A stretch of DNA of 64,000 nt. It comes from Flavobacterium sasangense DSM 21067 (lineage in GTDB: Bacteria > Bacteroidota > Bacteroidia > Flavobacteriales > Flavobacteriaceae). The stretch is taken from positions 46,951-110,950 of the forward strand of contig NZ_JMLU01000010.1 of NCBI RefSeq assembly GCF_000686885.1. Direction: 5' to 3'. The translations under genes were made by a program, and so were the position numbers. This document shows positions 18,180-27,717 of this stretch, piece after piece (within the stretch, counting starts at the first letter, position 1; each line of letters opens with the position of its first letter). The notes below the pieces were generated by a model. The model ran no database searches and was not told the DNA's origin. It saw only the letters and a list, made by a program, of their open reading frames with translations.

Positions 18180-18695
18180 TTAATTATTTAGTTCGCCTAA
18201 TGTTTTATGAATTTTTCTTTTGTGATGGGTTTGTTTTAGATTTTCATTTCCTGAAATAATACTGATATTACCATCGATTTCAAACATGGCTAATTTTACA
18301 TCTTTATAATATTCAATTCCGTGTTCACGCATGGCTTCTTCAAGTTCTTCTGATGTAATTCCCAATCGAGCAAGGGTTTTAAATTCAATCTTTCCGTTGT
18401 GTATTAAAACTTCGGGTTTGTCTTGAACTAATTCTTTAATGAATTTGGATTTTAGCATCACTTTCTTAAAAACAGAATTGATTAAGAAAAGTGAAAAAGC
18501 GGCAATAATTCCTCCATACAAAGAAGTATTAGCGCCAACCATTGCATTTTGTACGGAATTACTAATTAATAAAATCAGAATAACATCAGCCGTATTAAGT
18601 TGTGAAAGCTCTTTTTTTCCAAATATTCGCAAAGCAATTATCATGAAAAAATAAACAGCTACACTTCTTAATGTGATGTCGATATACGGATTCAT
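18180..18695 (-). CDS. DUF421/YetF-domain membrane protein
   Basis: 171 residues. Three N-terminal helices (SVAVYFFMIIALRIFGKKELSQLNTADVILILLISNSVQNAM) match the YetF/DUF421 family, including the conserved R-x-x-GK-[K/R]-[E/Q]-[L]-S-x-[L/M]. They are followed by the cytoplasmic YetF domain with LARLGITSEELEEAMREHGI and VKLAMFEIDGNISI. Function unknown; homologues in Bacillus are linked to spores and envelope. The start overlaps by four bases the stop of the preceding GldL-like gene. Confidence 0.88.
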   Translation of the reverse strand: MNPYIDITLRSVAVYFFMIIALRIFGKKELSQLNTADVILILLISNSVQNAMVGANTSLYGGIIAAFSLFLINSVFKKVMLKSKFIKELVQDKPEVLIHNGKIEFKTLARLGITSEELEEAMREHGIEYYKDVKLAMFEIDGNISIISGNENLKQTHHKRKIHKTLGELNN

Positions 18696-18874
18696 TTCGT
18701 ATTTTTAAGTAAAACAACAATTAAAGTGATGATAGCAATTGCTTCTGTCAGCATTCCAACCGTAAGTGTAATTCCAGCTCCAGGCCAATGCATAATTTTA
18801 AATAATGCGCCAATTATTGTTATTGCCATTCCTAAAAGAAACAAAGACAACGGTATTGTATATTGCTTTTTCAT
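18692..18874 (-). CDS. Small GldL-like two-helix membrane protein
   Basis: 60 residues from ATG 18874 (one base after the rimK stop). It is essentially two transmembrane helices with the connecting sequence GALFKIMHWPGAG. This closely resembles the conserved N-terminal TM hairpin of GldL, the motor protein of gliding and type IX secretion (recalled pattern GA-x-F-K-I-M/L-HWPGA). The long cytoplasmic domain of GldL is missing, so it cannot replace GldL. Stand-alone proteins of this kind exist in Flavobacteriaceae; role unknown. It overlaps the DUF421 gene by four bases. Confidence 0.7.
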   Translation of the reverse strand: MKKQYTIPLSLFLLGMAITIIGALFKIMHWPGAGITLTVGMLTEAIAIITLIVVLLKNTK

Positions 18875-18875
18875 A

Positions 18876-20243
18876 TTATTTCCACTTAAAGTTTTTCTCA
18901 ATCGCTTTAATCATTTCGCCAGCAATGTCTTTTTGAGTAGCTCCTTCAATTCCTTCTAAACCAGGAGAAGAATTCACTTCCAACAATAACGGACCTTTTG
19001 ACGAACGAATGATGTCAACTCCAGCCACTTTTAAATTCATTGCTTTTGCTGCTTTGATTGCGATTTTCTTTTCATCAGAAGTAATTTTTACCACAGAAGC
19101 AGTTCCTCCCATGTGAATATTAGCTCTGAATTCTCCTGGAGCAGCTTCACGTTGCATGGCTGCAACAACTTTTCCATCTACAACAAAGAGCCTCAAATCT
19201 TTACCATTTGCTTCTTTAATAAATTCTTGAACTAAAATATTAGCATTTAAACTCTTGAAAGCATTGATAACCGATTCAGCAGCTTTTTTGGTTTCTGCCA
19301 AAACGACACCTTTTCCTTGTGTTCCTTCTAATAATTTTACGATTAAAGGCGAACCTCCCACCATTTTAATTAAATCGTCGGTATCTAAAGGTGAGTTCGC
19401 GAATCCGGTCGTTGGGATATCAACGCCGTTGTTTAATAACAATTGTAATGAAAATAATTTATCTCTCGATTGTGTAATTGCAGAAGCATTGTTTAAAGCA
19501 AATACTTTTAACGCTTCAAATTGTCGCGTTAAAGCACAACCATAATACGTCATGCTTGGACGAATTCTTGGAATTACGGCATCAAAATCGTTCAAAACTT
19601 TTCCGCCACGATAGTGAATCTCAGGTTTGGTGGCGTCTAATTTCATGTAGCAGTATTTCAAATTTAAGAAATGCATTTCATGACCTCTTAATTCGCCTGC
19701 TTCTAAAATACGTTTGTTGCTGTATAATTCAGGATTACTAGCTAATAAACCAATTTTTAATCCTTTTTTTGTTTCACTACTTGCGTAATAGTATTCTTTA
19801 AGTTTTTCGGTTGTAGGTTGTCCCAATAAATAACGTTTTTCAGGATCGACTAAAACACGACCTGACATCGCTTCACGACCCAATAACATTCTGAAACCCA
19901 TCGAATCGCGATTAGTTAACGTAACTTCGATTTCCCAAGTTTTGCCACCAATTTCAAGTTTGGTTTTGATTACATAACGTTGTTCTCTAAAGCCACTCGA
20001 ACTTTTAACAACTCTTTTGTCAATTAATGGTGCTTCGCAATGGATTACTGCTTTTGCATTATTTTGTATAGGATTAATATCGAATTTAACCCAACTCTCA
20101 CTGTCTTTTTCAAATGTAACAATATTGATGGCGTGCAATGCCGATGTTTTTGCACCAGAATCAACACGAGCTTTGATAGTTGGAATTCCTAAAGCAGGGA
20201 AGGAACACCATTCTTCGCTACCTACGATAACTTTGTCTTGCAT
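18876..20243 (-). CDS. rimK: RimK-type ATP-grasp ligase with N-terminal retropepsin-like domain
   Basis: 455 residues, two fused domains. Residues ~1-145 are the RimK-associated Zn_protease/retropepsin-like domain (PF05618), with the aspartic-protease-like motif [13 protein letters not shown] and [18 protein letters not shown]. Residues ~155-455 are RimK: preATP-grasp [15 protein letters not shown]-binding [36 protein letters not shown], and the metal site [18 protein letters not shown]. RimK-type enzymes ligate glutamate or other amino acids to protein or peptide C-termini. The fused domain may process or recognise the substrate. It is the first gene of the tight six-gene operon ending at 16839. 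Confidence 0.9.
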   Translation of the reverse strand: MQDKVIVGSEEWCSFPALGIPTIKARVDSGAKTSALHAINIVTFEKDSESWVKFDINPIQNNAKAVIHCEAPLIDKRVVKSSSGFREQRYVIKTKLEIGGKTWEIEVTLTNRDSMGFRMLLGREAMSGRVLVDPEKRYLLGQPTTEKLKEYYYASSETKKGLKIGLLASNPELYSNKRILEAGELRGHEMHFLNLKYCYMKLDATKPEIHYRGGKVLNDFDAVIPRIRPSMTYYGCALTRQFEALKVFALNNASAITQSRDKLFSLQLLLNNGVDIPTTGFANSPLDTDDLIKMVGGSPLIVKLLEGTQGKGVVLAETKKAAESVINAFKSLNANILVQEFIKEANGKDLRLFVVDGKVVAAMQREAAPGEFRANIHMGGTASVVKITSDEKKIAIKAAKAMNLKVAGVDIIRSSKGPLLLEVNSSPGLEGIEGATQKDIAGEMIKAIEKNFKWK

Positions 20244-20313
20244 AAATGAAATTGTAATTTAGAACTAATGTAGTATTTTTTTTAATACAATTATCATTTC
20301 GATACATAAAAAA

Positions 20314-20335
20314 AACCAAGCTTAAGAGCTTGGTT
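20314..20335 (-). terminator. Terminator overlapping the clpC stop codon
   Basis: Stem AACCAAGCT (20314-20322) / AGCTTGGTT (20327-20335) with a 4-base loop; the A-run at 20307-20313 gives the T-tail on the minus strand. The clpC stop (20322-20324) falls in the stem/loop. Confidence 0.88.
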
Positions 20336-22871
20336 CTTCTAATTTTTTAATTTCTATTTTGAGTTCTTGTGCAGTTTCATCTAAATCCATAAAAATTTGG
20401 TCACCTTCATGTATTTTGTGTGTGATGATTTCCTCGGCAAGCGCATCTTCAACATATTTTTGAATCGCTCTTTTTAAAGGTCGTGCACCAAATTGTTTAT
20501 CGAAACCTTTTTCAGCAATATAATCTTTTGCAGCTTCAGAAAGTTTTAAAGTGTATCCTAATTCTTTGACTCTTAAATACAATTTATCCATTTCGATATC
20601 GATAATTTTATCAATATCATGTTTTTCTAACGCATTGAACACAATTACATCATCAATACGATTCAAGAATTCTGGAGCGAATGCTTTTTTCAAGGCATTT
20701 TCGATAATTCCTTTAGAATGTTCTTCGGTTTGAGCTTGTTTTGAAGCTGTACCAAATCCAACACCAGTTCCAAAATCTTTCAATTGGCGTGCACCAACAT
20801 TAGAAGTCATAATGATAATCGTATTTCTAAAATCGATTTTACGACCTAAACTATCGGTTAAATGACCGTCATCTAAAACTTGAAGCATCATATTGAAAAC
20901 GTCTGGATGCGCTTTTTCGATTTCGTCTAAAAGCACTACACAATATGGTTTTCTTCTTACTTTTTCAGTTAATTGACCACCTTCTTCGTATCCAACGTAT
21001 CCTGGAGGCGCTCCAACTAATCTTGAAATCGCAAATTTTTCCATGTATTCACTCATGTCGATACGAACTAATGCATCTTCAGAATCGAATAATTCTTTTG
21101 CAATAACTTTTGCTAATTGTGTTTTACCAACTCCGGTTTGGCCTAAGAAAATAAACGAACCAATTGGCTTGTTTGGATCTTTTAAACCTGCTCTGTTTCT
21201 TTGAATAGATTTTGCGATTTTTTGAACTGCTTCGTCTTGCCCAATTACCTTACCTTTAATTAGTTCTGGTAAGTGAGCTAATTTATTACTTTCAGTTTGA
21301 GCAATTCGATTTACAGGAATTCCAGTCATCATAGAAACTACATCTGCAACGTTATCTTCTGTAACGGTTACTTTGTTGTTTTTAGAATCTTCTTCCCATT
21401 GTTCTTGCGCGATTGCTAAATCTTTTTCGATGCGTTTTTCATCATCACGAAGTTTTGCGGCTTCTTCGTATTTCTGTTTTTTAACAACCGTATTTTTAAG
21501 TTCGCGAACTTCTTCTAATTTCTTTTCTAATTCCAAAATTTGCTTTGGAACATCAATGTTGATGATATGAACACGAGAACCAGCTTCGTCTAAAGCGTCA
21601 ATGGCTTTGTCTGGAAGGAAGCGGTCTGTCATGTATCTATTGGTTAATTTTACACAAGCTTCAATAGCTTCTGGCGTGTAAATTACGTTGTGATGATCTT
21701 CGTATTTAGGTTTGATATTATTCAAAATCGTAATTGTTTCTTCAACTGAAGTTGGTTCTACAATCACTTTTTGGAAACGTCTTTCTAAAGCACCATCTTT
21801 TTCAATATATTGACGGTATTCATCTAAAGTAGTTGCTCCAACACATTGAATTTCACCTCTTGCTAATGCTGGTTTGAACATATTTGAAGCATCAAGCGAA
21901 CCTGTTGCGCCTCCAGCACCAACAATAGTGTGAATTTCGTCAATAAATAAAATGATATCATCATTTTTCTCTAATTCATTCATTACGGCTTTCATTCGTT
22001 CCTCGAATTGACCGCGATATTTTGTTCCAGCAACTAAACTTGCTAAATCAAGTGTAACTACACGTTTGTTGAATAAATTACGAGATACTTTTTTCTTTAT
22101 AATTCGTAATGCTAAACCTTCAGCAATTGCTGATTTTCCAACTCCAGGCTCTCCGATTAAAAGAGGGTTGTTTTTCTTTCTTCGACTTAAGATTTGCGAA
22201 ACACGTTCAATTTCTTTTTCACGTCCTACAACTGGGTCTAATTTTCCTTCTTCAGCCATTTCAGTTAAATCGCGCCCAAAGTTATCCAAAACAGGAGTTT
22301 TTGATTTTTTATTGGTCTTACTTCCTGATGAAGGATTGTTAAATGAGCTTTCCTTTAAACTGTCATCTTGTCCGGAATCGTCATTAAACGACTCTGCTTT
22401 TGGCAAGTTTTCTAAATAATCGTCTTCGTTTGTCATCATGGCTGTATACTGTTCTTTAACGGTTTCGTAATCAATTTTTATTTTGTTCAACAACTTGGTT
22501 GTTGGGTCGTTTTCATTGCGTAAAATACATAGCAATAAGTGAGCGGTACTAATCTCCGAATTATTGAATAGTTTTGCTTCTAGAAAAGTAGTCTTCAAGG
22601 CACGTTCCGCTTGACGTGTTAAGTGAAGATTTTGTTTTTCAAGATTTTGTATACCATTCGGGTTAGCTGGGCTTAGAATCTCTACTTTTTTTCTTAAGTG
22701 AGTTAAGTCTACAGCTAAATTATTCAAGATATTAATAGCTTTTCCATTGCCATCTCGAAGTATTCCTAGCATTAAATGTTCGGTACCAATAAAGTCGTGA
22801 CCTAGTCGTAAAGCTTCTTCTTTACTGTAGGTAATTACGTCTTTAACTCGTGGTGAAAAATTATCGTCCAT
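20322..22871 (-). CDS. clpC: ATP-dependent Clp protease ATP-binding subunit ClpC
   Basis: 849 residues from ATG 22871; longer forms add non-conserved residues. Two Clp_N repeats lie at ~1-145 (FSPRVKDVITYSKEEALRLGHDFIGTEHLML). AAA-1 has Walker A GEPGVGKS near residue 240, then the M-domain coiled coil with a UVR-like segment (LRELKNTVVKKQKYEEAAKLRDDEK pattern). AAA-2 has GQTGVGKT near residue 580, and the C-terminal ClpB-D2 domain follows. It unfolds proteins for ClpP and usually works with an adaptor. clpP is not in the window. The terminator hairpin overlaps its stop codon. Confidence 0.96.
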   Translation of the reverse strand: MDDNFSPRVKDVITYSKEEALRLGHDFIGTEHLMLGILRDGNGKAINILNNLAVDLTHLRKKVEILSPANPNGIQNLEKQNLHLTRQAERALKTTFLEAKLFNNSEISTAHLLLCILRNENDPTTKLLNKIKIDYETVKEQYTAMMTNEDDYLENLPKAESFNDDSGQDDSLKESSFNNPSSGSKTNKKSKTPVLDNFGRDLTEMAEEGKLDPVVGREKEIERVSQILSRRKKNNPLLIGEPGVGKSAIAEGLALRIIKKKVSRNLFNKRVVTLDLASLVAGTKYRGQFEERMKAVMNELEKNDDIILFIDEIHTIVGAGGATGSLDASNMFKPALARGEIQCVGATTLDEYRQYIEKDGALERRFQKVIVEPTSVEETITILNNIKPKYEDHHNVIYTPEAIEACVKLTNRYMTDRFLPDKAIDALDEAGSRVHIINIDVPKQILELEKKLEEVRELKNTVVKKQKYEEAAKLRDDEKRIEKDLAIAQEQWEEDSKNNKVTVTEDNVADVVSMMTGIPVNRIAQTESNKLAHLPELIKGKVIGQDEAVQKIAKSIQRNRAGLKDPNKPIGSFIFLGQTGVGKTQLAKVIAKELFDSEDALVRIDMSEYMEKFAISRLVGAPPGYVGYEEGGQLTEKVRRKPYCVVLLDEIEKAHPDVFNMMLQVLDDGHLTDSLGRKIDFRNTIIIMTSNVGARQLKDFGTGVGFGTASKQAQTEEHSKGIIENALKKAFAPEFLNRIDDVIVFNALEKHDIDKIIDIEMDKLYLRVKELGYTLKLSEAAKDYIAEKGFDKQFGARPLKRAIQKYVEDALAEEIITHKIHEGDQIFMDLDETAQELKIEIKKLEEPSS

Positions 22872-23052
22872 AGCATTTGTAATATAAGTAAAAGTACAAA
22901 ATTCTATAAGGAAATACAAAAATCATACCTTATAAAAGTACAGATAGGCTAAATGACAAAAAATATTTCAAAAATGAAAGTTTCTTTGAAGTGAATTATA
23001 AGCAATTTGTAAACAAAATTGTTAATAAATAGTCGAAATAAGTGTTTTAAAA

Positions 23053-23085
23053 TTTGTGGTAAAAGTTCAAAAAGCCGTATATTGG
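23053..23085 (+). promoter_or_regulatory. Candidate gyrA promoter
   Basis: TTTG at 23053-23056, 21 bases, then TATATTGG (23078-23085), one mismatch from TAnnTTTG; about 40 bases upstream of the gyrA ATG. Confidence 0.45.
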
Positions 23086-23124
23086 CACGTTTTAGTACTA
23101 ATATATAATTTAATATAAATACTT

Positions 23125-25674
23125 ATGTCAGAAGGAGAAAAGTTAATTCCTATTAACATTGAGGAAGAAATGAAATCAGCTTACATCGATTATTCGATGT
23201 CTGTTATTGTGTCACGTGCACTTCCTGATGTTAGAGATGGTTTAAAGCCTGTACACCGAAGAGTTTTATTTGGAATGTACGAATTAGGAGTTCTTTCGAA
23301 CAGAGCCCACAAAAAGTCGGCAAGGATTGTTGGAGAAGTTTTAGGTAAATATCACCCACACGGTGATACTTCAGTATATGATGCAATGGTGCGTATGGCT
23401 CAAGAATGGAGTTTACGTTACTTAATGGTTGATGGTCAAGGTAACTTTGGTTCTGTCGATGGTGATAGTCCTGCAGCAATGCGTTATACCGAAGCCAGAA
23501 TGAAAAAGATTTCGGAAGAAATGTTGGCAGATATCGACAAAGAAACAGTTGATTTTCAATTGAACTTTGATGATACGTTGCAAGAACCAACAGTTATGCC
23601 TACAAAAGTACCAACTTTATTGATTAACGGTGCTTCTGGTATTGCGGTTGGTATGGCAACAAATATGGCGCCTCACAACTTGACTGAAGTTATTGATGGA
23701 ACATTGGCATTTATCGACAATAATGATATTGAGATTGATGAATTAATCAATTATATAAAAGCACCGGATTTTCCAACAGGAGGAATTATCTATGGTTATG
23801 AAGGAGTAAGAGAAGCATTCAAAACGGGAAGAGGACGTATTGTAATGCGTGCAAAAGTTGGTTTTGAAGAAGTTAATGGTAGAGAAGCCATCATAGTTAC
23901 CGAGATTCCTTATCAGGTTAACAAAGCTGAAATGATTAAGAAAACAGCGGATTTAGTTAACGATAAAAAAATTGAAGGGATTTCCAATATTCGTGATGAA
24001 TCGGATAGAAATGGAATGCGTGTGGTATATGAATTAAAACGTGATGCTGTTCCAAACGTAGTTTTAAATACACTTTATAAATATACCCAATTACAATCTT
24101 CATTCAGTGTAAATAACATTGCACTGGTAAAAGGTCGTCCGCAAATGTTAAATCTTAAAGACTTGATTTATCATTTTGTTGAACACCGTCATGATGTTGT
24201 AGTTCGTAGAGCGCAATATGATTTAAGAAAAGCGGAAGAAAGAGCACATATTTTAGAAGGTTTAATTATTGCATCTGATAATATTGATGAAGTAATCAAA
24301 ATAATCAGAGCTTCTAAAGATGGTGATGAAGCTAGAGCAAAATTAATTGAGCGTTTCAAATTATCTGAAATTCAAGCGCGTGCCATTGTAGAAATGCGTT
24401 TAAGACAATTAACAGGTCTTGAACAAGATAAATTACGTGCTGAATACGAAGAAATCATGAAATTGATCGCGTATTTAAAAGAATTACTTGCAAGTAAAGA
24501 AATGAGAATGCAAGTTATTAAAGACGAATTAATTGAGATTAGAGATAAATATGGGGATGAGCGTCGTTCTCAAATTGAATATTCTGGTGGTGATGTAAGT
24601 ATCGAAGATTTAATTGCTGATGAGAGTGTTGTAATTACAATTTCTCATGCAGGTTATATCAAGCGTACTTCTTTATCAGAATACAAAACACAAAATAGAG
24701 GAGGAGTTGGACAAAAATCGGCAGGAACAAGAGATCAAGATTTCTTAGAGCATTTATTTGTGGCAACTAATCATCAATATTTAATGTTCTTTACTCAAAA
24801 AGGTAAGTGTTATTGGATGCGTGTTTACGAAATTCCAGAAGGAACAAAAACAAGTAAAGGTCGTGCCATCCAAAACTTAATTAATATTGAGCAAGATGAT
24901 AAAGTAAAAGCATTCATCTGTACGCAAGACTTAAAAGACCAAGATTACATCAATAGTCACTATGTAATTATGGCTACAAAACAAGGTCAAGTTAAGAAAA
25001 CGCCGCTAGAACAATATTCACGTCCACGTCAAAATGGTATCAACGCGATTACGATTAAAGAAGATGATGAATTAATCGGAGCAAAATTAACTACAGGAAA
25101 CAGTCAAGTATTAATTGCAGTGAAATCTGGTAAGTTAGTTCGTTTTGAAGAAGAGAAAACACGTCCAATGGGTAGAACGGCTTCTGGAGTTAGAGGTATT
25201 ACTTTAGCTGACGAAAAAGATGAAGTAATTGGATTAGTTTCTATCGATAAAGATCATGTAAACGATTCTCAACTATTAGTGGTTACTGAAAATGGTTACG
25301 GAAAACGTACTAAGTTGGTAGACGAAGACGGAGAAGATGTGTACAGAATCACAAATCGAGGTGGGAAAGGAGTTAAAACACTTAACATTACCGAAAAAAC
25401 AGGTCAATTAATTTCTATTAATGACGTTACTGATGAAGATGATTTAATGATTATCAACAAATCAGGATTAACCATTAGAATGAAAATTTCTGATTTACGT
25501 GTAATGGGAAGAGCTACTCAAGGAGTTCGATTAATCAACATCAAAGGAAACGATTCAATCGCGGCAGTTACTAAAGTACTTCGTGAAGATGAAGAAGTAG
25601 AATTGGATGAAAATGAAAATATTTCAGATGCTGAAAATGGCACAGATATTGATTCAACAGAAACACAAGAATAA
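23125..25674 (+). CDS. gyrA: DNA gyrase subunit A
   Basis: 849 residues. Active-site Tyr121 in [10 protein letters not shown]-terminal [30 protein letters not shown]; six C-terminal beta-pinwheel blades with a GyrA-box-like [12 protein letters not shown] at ~535. The GyrA-box glutamine-glycine core is present, favouring gyrase over ParC. In the quinolone-resistance region [10 protein letters not shown] the residues aligned to E. coli Ser83 and Asp87 are Thr82 and Asp86. This is the wild-type pair reported for Flavobacterium psychrophilum, so no resistance mutation is visible. The C-terminus is acidic. A terminator follows. Confidence 0.96.
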   Translation: MSEGEKLIPINIEEEMKSAYIDYSMSVIVSRALPDVRDGLKPVHRRVLFGMYELGVLSNRAHKKSARIVGEVLGKYHPHGDTSVYDAMVRMAQEWSLRYLMVDGQGNFGSVDGDSPAAMRYTEARMKKISEEMLADIDKETVDFQLNFDDTLQEPTVMPTKVPTLLINGASGIAVGMATNMAPHNLTEVIDGTLAFIDNNDIEIDELINYIKAPDFPTGGIIYGYEGVREAFKTGRGRIVMRAKVGFEEVNGREAIIVTEIPYQVNKAEMIKKTADLVNDKKIEGISNIRDESDRNGMRVVYELKRDAVPNVVLNTLYKYTQLQSSFSVNNIALVKGRPQMLNLKDLIYHFVEHRHDVVVRRAQYDLRKAEERAHILEGLIIASDNIDEVIKIIRASKDGDEARAKLIERFKLSEIQARAIVEMRLRQLTGLEQDKLRAEYEEIMKLIAYLKELLASKEMRMQVIKDELIEIRDKYGDERRSQIEYSGGDVSIEDLIADESVVITISHAGYIKRTSLSEYKTQNRGGVGQKSAGTRDQDFLEHLFVATNHQYLMFFTQKGKCYWMRVYEIPEGTKTSKGRAIQNLINIEQDDKVKAFICTQDLKDQDYINSHYVIMATKQGQVKKTPLEQYSRPRQNGINAITIKEDDELIGAKLTTGNSQVLIAVKSGKLVRFEEEKTRPMGRTASGVRGITLADEKDEVIGLVSIDKDHVNDSQLLVVTENGYGKRTKLVDEDGEDVYRITNRGGKGVKTLNITEKTGQLISINDVTDEDDLMIINKSGLTIRMKISDLRVMGRATQGVRLINIKGNDSIAAVTKVLREDEEVELDENENISDAENGTDIDSTETQE

Positions 25675-25682
25675 ATAGAAAG

Positions 25683-25702
25683 AGCCCAAATTTTTTTGGG
25701 CT
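25683..25702 (+). terminator. gyrA terminator
   Basis: Stem AGCCCAAA / TTTGGGCT with TTTT loop followed by a T-rich stretch, nine bases after the gyrA stop. Confidence 0.85.
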
Positions 25703-25728
25703 TTTGTTTAACCCAGATTTAAAAAACA

Positions 25729-26838
25729 ATGAAAAAACTAGTATTAAGTGCAGCACTTTTATTGTCAGTTGCCACATTTGCTCAAAAAGAGGAGCTTAAA
25801 GTTTTAAAGAAGATTTATGCTAAAGAAACTATATCAGATAAAGATTTAGAAGCTTATAAGGCAGCTAGCACAGCTTTAGATGGATTAGCTACAGAGGAAT
25901 CTGATAAAGTGTATGCTAAATTTTATAGAGTTATGTATCCTACAGTTGTTTTGGCATCAAAAGGAGAAAAAGCTACAATTCAAGATCAAATGAAATTGTA
26001 TAGCCCAGATTTTATTAAAGAATATGGAGTAGTAATTGATGAAACAATTGAGTTTGAAAAAAAATCAGGAAAAAAGATTTATACAGATGAATTGATTGAA
26101 GAAAAAAATCAATTCAAACAAACATTAACAACATTGGCTTTAAATTTAAATACTGGTTCAAAGTTTAAAGAAGCTTCTGTTTTCTTTTATAGTTTATATC
26201 AATTTGATCCTAAATCTGAAGGAAAAGCATTGAAAAACGCAGCTATTTTAGCAGTTCAAAGTCAAGATTATAAATTGGCTCAAAAAATGTATGAAGAATA
26301 TGCGGTTAGTGATTATTTAAATAACGGTACAACATTTTTTGCTGTTAATAAAGCAAATGGAGCAGAGGAAGAGTTTAATTCTAAAGAAGAAAGATCGAAA
26401 TTTATAACAACTTTGGGAACTCATGAGAAACCTAAAGATGTAAAAAACAGTACTACAAAACCAGATGTTTATAAAATATTAGCGATTCTTTATTCATCAA
26501 ATGGAGAAATTGAAAAAGCAAAAGCAACTTATGCTGAAGCAAGAAAACTATCTCCAAATGATGAGGAATTGAAAAAAGGAGAATTTGATATTTATTTTAA
26601 CGCTGGATACGCAGGTTTAGCTGAAGATGATAAATTAGTTAACGAAATCAATAATTCAAGAGCTGATAAAAAGAAGTATGATGAATTGATGAAAAAAAGA
26701 AAAGAGATGTTTGCTAAATCTTTGCCTGATTTTGAAAAAGCATATTCAATTAATCCGAAAGATGAAAATACAAAGAGTATTTTAAAAATGACTTACGAAA
26801 TAGTAGGACAACCTGAAAAAGCAAAAGCTATCAACTAA
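25729..26838 (+). CDS. Exported tetratricopeptide-repeat protein
   Basis: 369 residues with signal peptide MKKLVLSAALLLSVATFAQ. The mature part is helical; TPR-like motifs are visible at ~130-190 (LALNLNTGSKFKEASVFFYSLYQFDPKSEGKALKNAAI) and ~245-285 (VYKILAILYSSNGEIEKAKATYAEARKLSPND), and the last helices end in YSINPKDENTKSILKMTYEIVGQPEKAKA. TPR proteins are periplasmic or surface scaffolds; no partner is evident. It follows gyrA after a terminator and has its own terminator. A TPR gene next to gyrA is a common order in Flavobacterium. Confidence 0.8.
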   Translation: MKKLVLSAALLLSVATFAQKEELKVLKKIYAKETISDKDLEAYKAASTALDGLATEESDKVYAKFYRVMYPTVVLASKGEKATIQDQMKLYSPDFIKEYGVVIDETIEFEKKSGKKIYTDELIEEKNQFKQTLTTLALNLNTGSKFKEASVFFYSLYQFDPKSEGKALKNAAILAVQSQDYKLAQKMYEEYAVSDYLNNGTTFFAVNKANGAEEEFNSKEERSKFITTLGTHEKPKDVKNSTTKPDVYKILAILYSSNGEIEKAKATYAEARKLSPNDEELKKGEFDIYFNAGYAGLAEDDKLVNEINNSRADKKKYDELMKKRKEMFAKSLPDFEKAYSINPKDENTKSILKMTYEIVGQPEKAKAIN

Positions 26839-26844
26839 TACTAA

Positions 26845-26867
26845 AAATCCCGATTTAATCGGGATTT
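26845..26867. terminator. Terminator shared by TPR gene and NlpC/P60 gene
   Basis: Stem AAATCCCGAT / ATCGGGATTT with loop TTA, followed by a T-run on the plus strand; the A-run on the left side could serve the convergent minus-strand gene. Confidence 0.85.
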
Positions 26868-26869
26868 TT

Positions 26870-27631
26870 TTATATTACTTTTTTAATAACTCTTAGTTTA
26901 TGAGTGTGGCGATTAGTTTCTGCGTTGTAAATTCCTAAGTGGTCTAGTCTGTCAATTCGTACTTTTCCTGAAGCGTGAATGATGTAGTTGTTTTCCATCA
27001 TAATTCCTACGTGAATAATGTTTCCTTCTTCGTTATCAAAAAAGGCTAAATCGCCTGGTTCACTTTCTTCGATAAAACTTAGAGCTTCTCCTTGTGTAGC
27101 TTGTTGTGAAGCATCTCGTAAAAGTTTATGACCATTTAATTTATATACCATTTGTGTAAATCCAGAACAATCAATTCCAAAAGGCGTTTTTCCTCCCCAC
27201 AAATAAGGAGCATTCAAATACATGAAAGCAGTTTTAACTAAATCTGATTTTGGTTTTTCACCGCAAACTTTAATACCTTCAAAACTATATTTATTAGTAT
27301 TAATTTCTTCAATATCCAAAAATGATAGAGAAGCGCCCAATGTAATTGAAGTTAATTGATTGTTTGGAGTGGTAATATATTCCACCAAATCAGCATTTAA
27401 AACAATAGGAGTATTGTTTAAAATTTGATACTGTTCTTCTGAAATAGCCTGATATTGCTTCGAGTCAATCCAACCGATGTAGTTATCATATGCCAATTCC
27501 ACCTGCACCCATTTGGCAGTCATTTCAATAATTTTAAAGTGTTCTCCAAAGAGTAATTGCGAAACTTGTTCGCTTCGGTCGCTGGCTTCTGCTCTTGCAG
27601 GAACTATGGCTAAATTACAAATTCCAAACAT
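26870..27631 (-). CDS. NlpC/P60 family peptidase with SH3-like domains
   Basis: 253 residues. Residues 1-~60 form a bacterial SH3 domain (VPARAEASDRSEQVSQLLFGEHFKIIE, WVQVELAYDNYIGWID), a second SH3-like stretch follows, then the C40 cysteine-peptidase domain from ~130. The catalytic Cys is in PFGIDCSGFTQMVY, and the His motif is GNIIHVGIMMENNYIIHASGKVRID. Such enzymes cut D-gamma-glutamyl-diaminopimelate bonds in peptidoglycan peptides (YkfC-like layout). No signal peptide is visible, which suggests cytosolic muropeptide recycling or an unrecognised export route. Confidence 0.88.
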   Translation of the reverse strand: MFGICNLAIVPARAEASDRSEQVSQLLFGEHFKIIEMTAKWVQVELAYDNYIGWIDSKQYQAISEEQYQILNNTPIVLNADLVEYITTPNNQLTSITLGASLSFLDIEEINTNKYSFEGIKVCGEKPKSDLVKTAFMYLNAPYLWGGKTPFGIDCSGFTQMVYKLNGHKLLRDASQQATQGEALSFIEESEPGDLAFFDNEEGNIIHVGIMMENNYIIHASGKVRIDRLDHLGIYNAETNRHTHKLRVIKKVI

Positions 27632-27717
27632 GTTGGTTCAAAATAAGAAATGATGAATTAAGAATTTAATTACAAATGTAACTAAAATTCAAAATTCACC
27701 ATTAATAAAATTATAAA

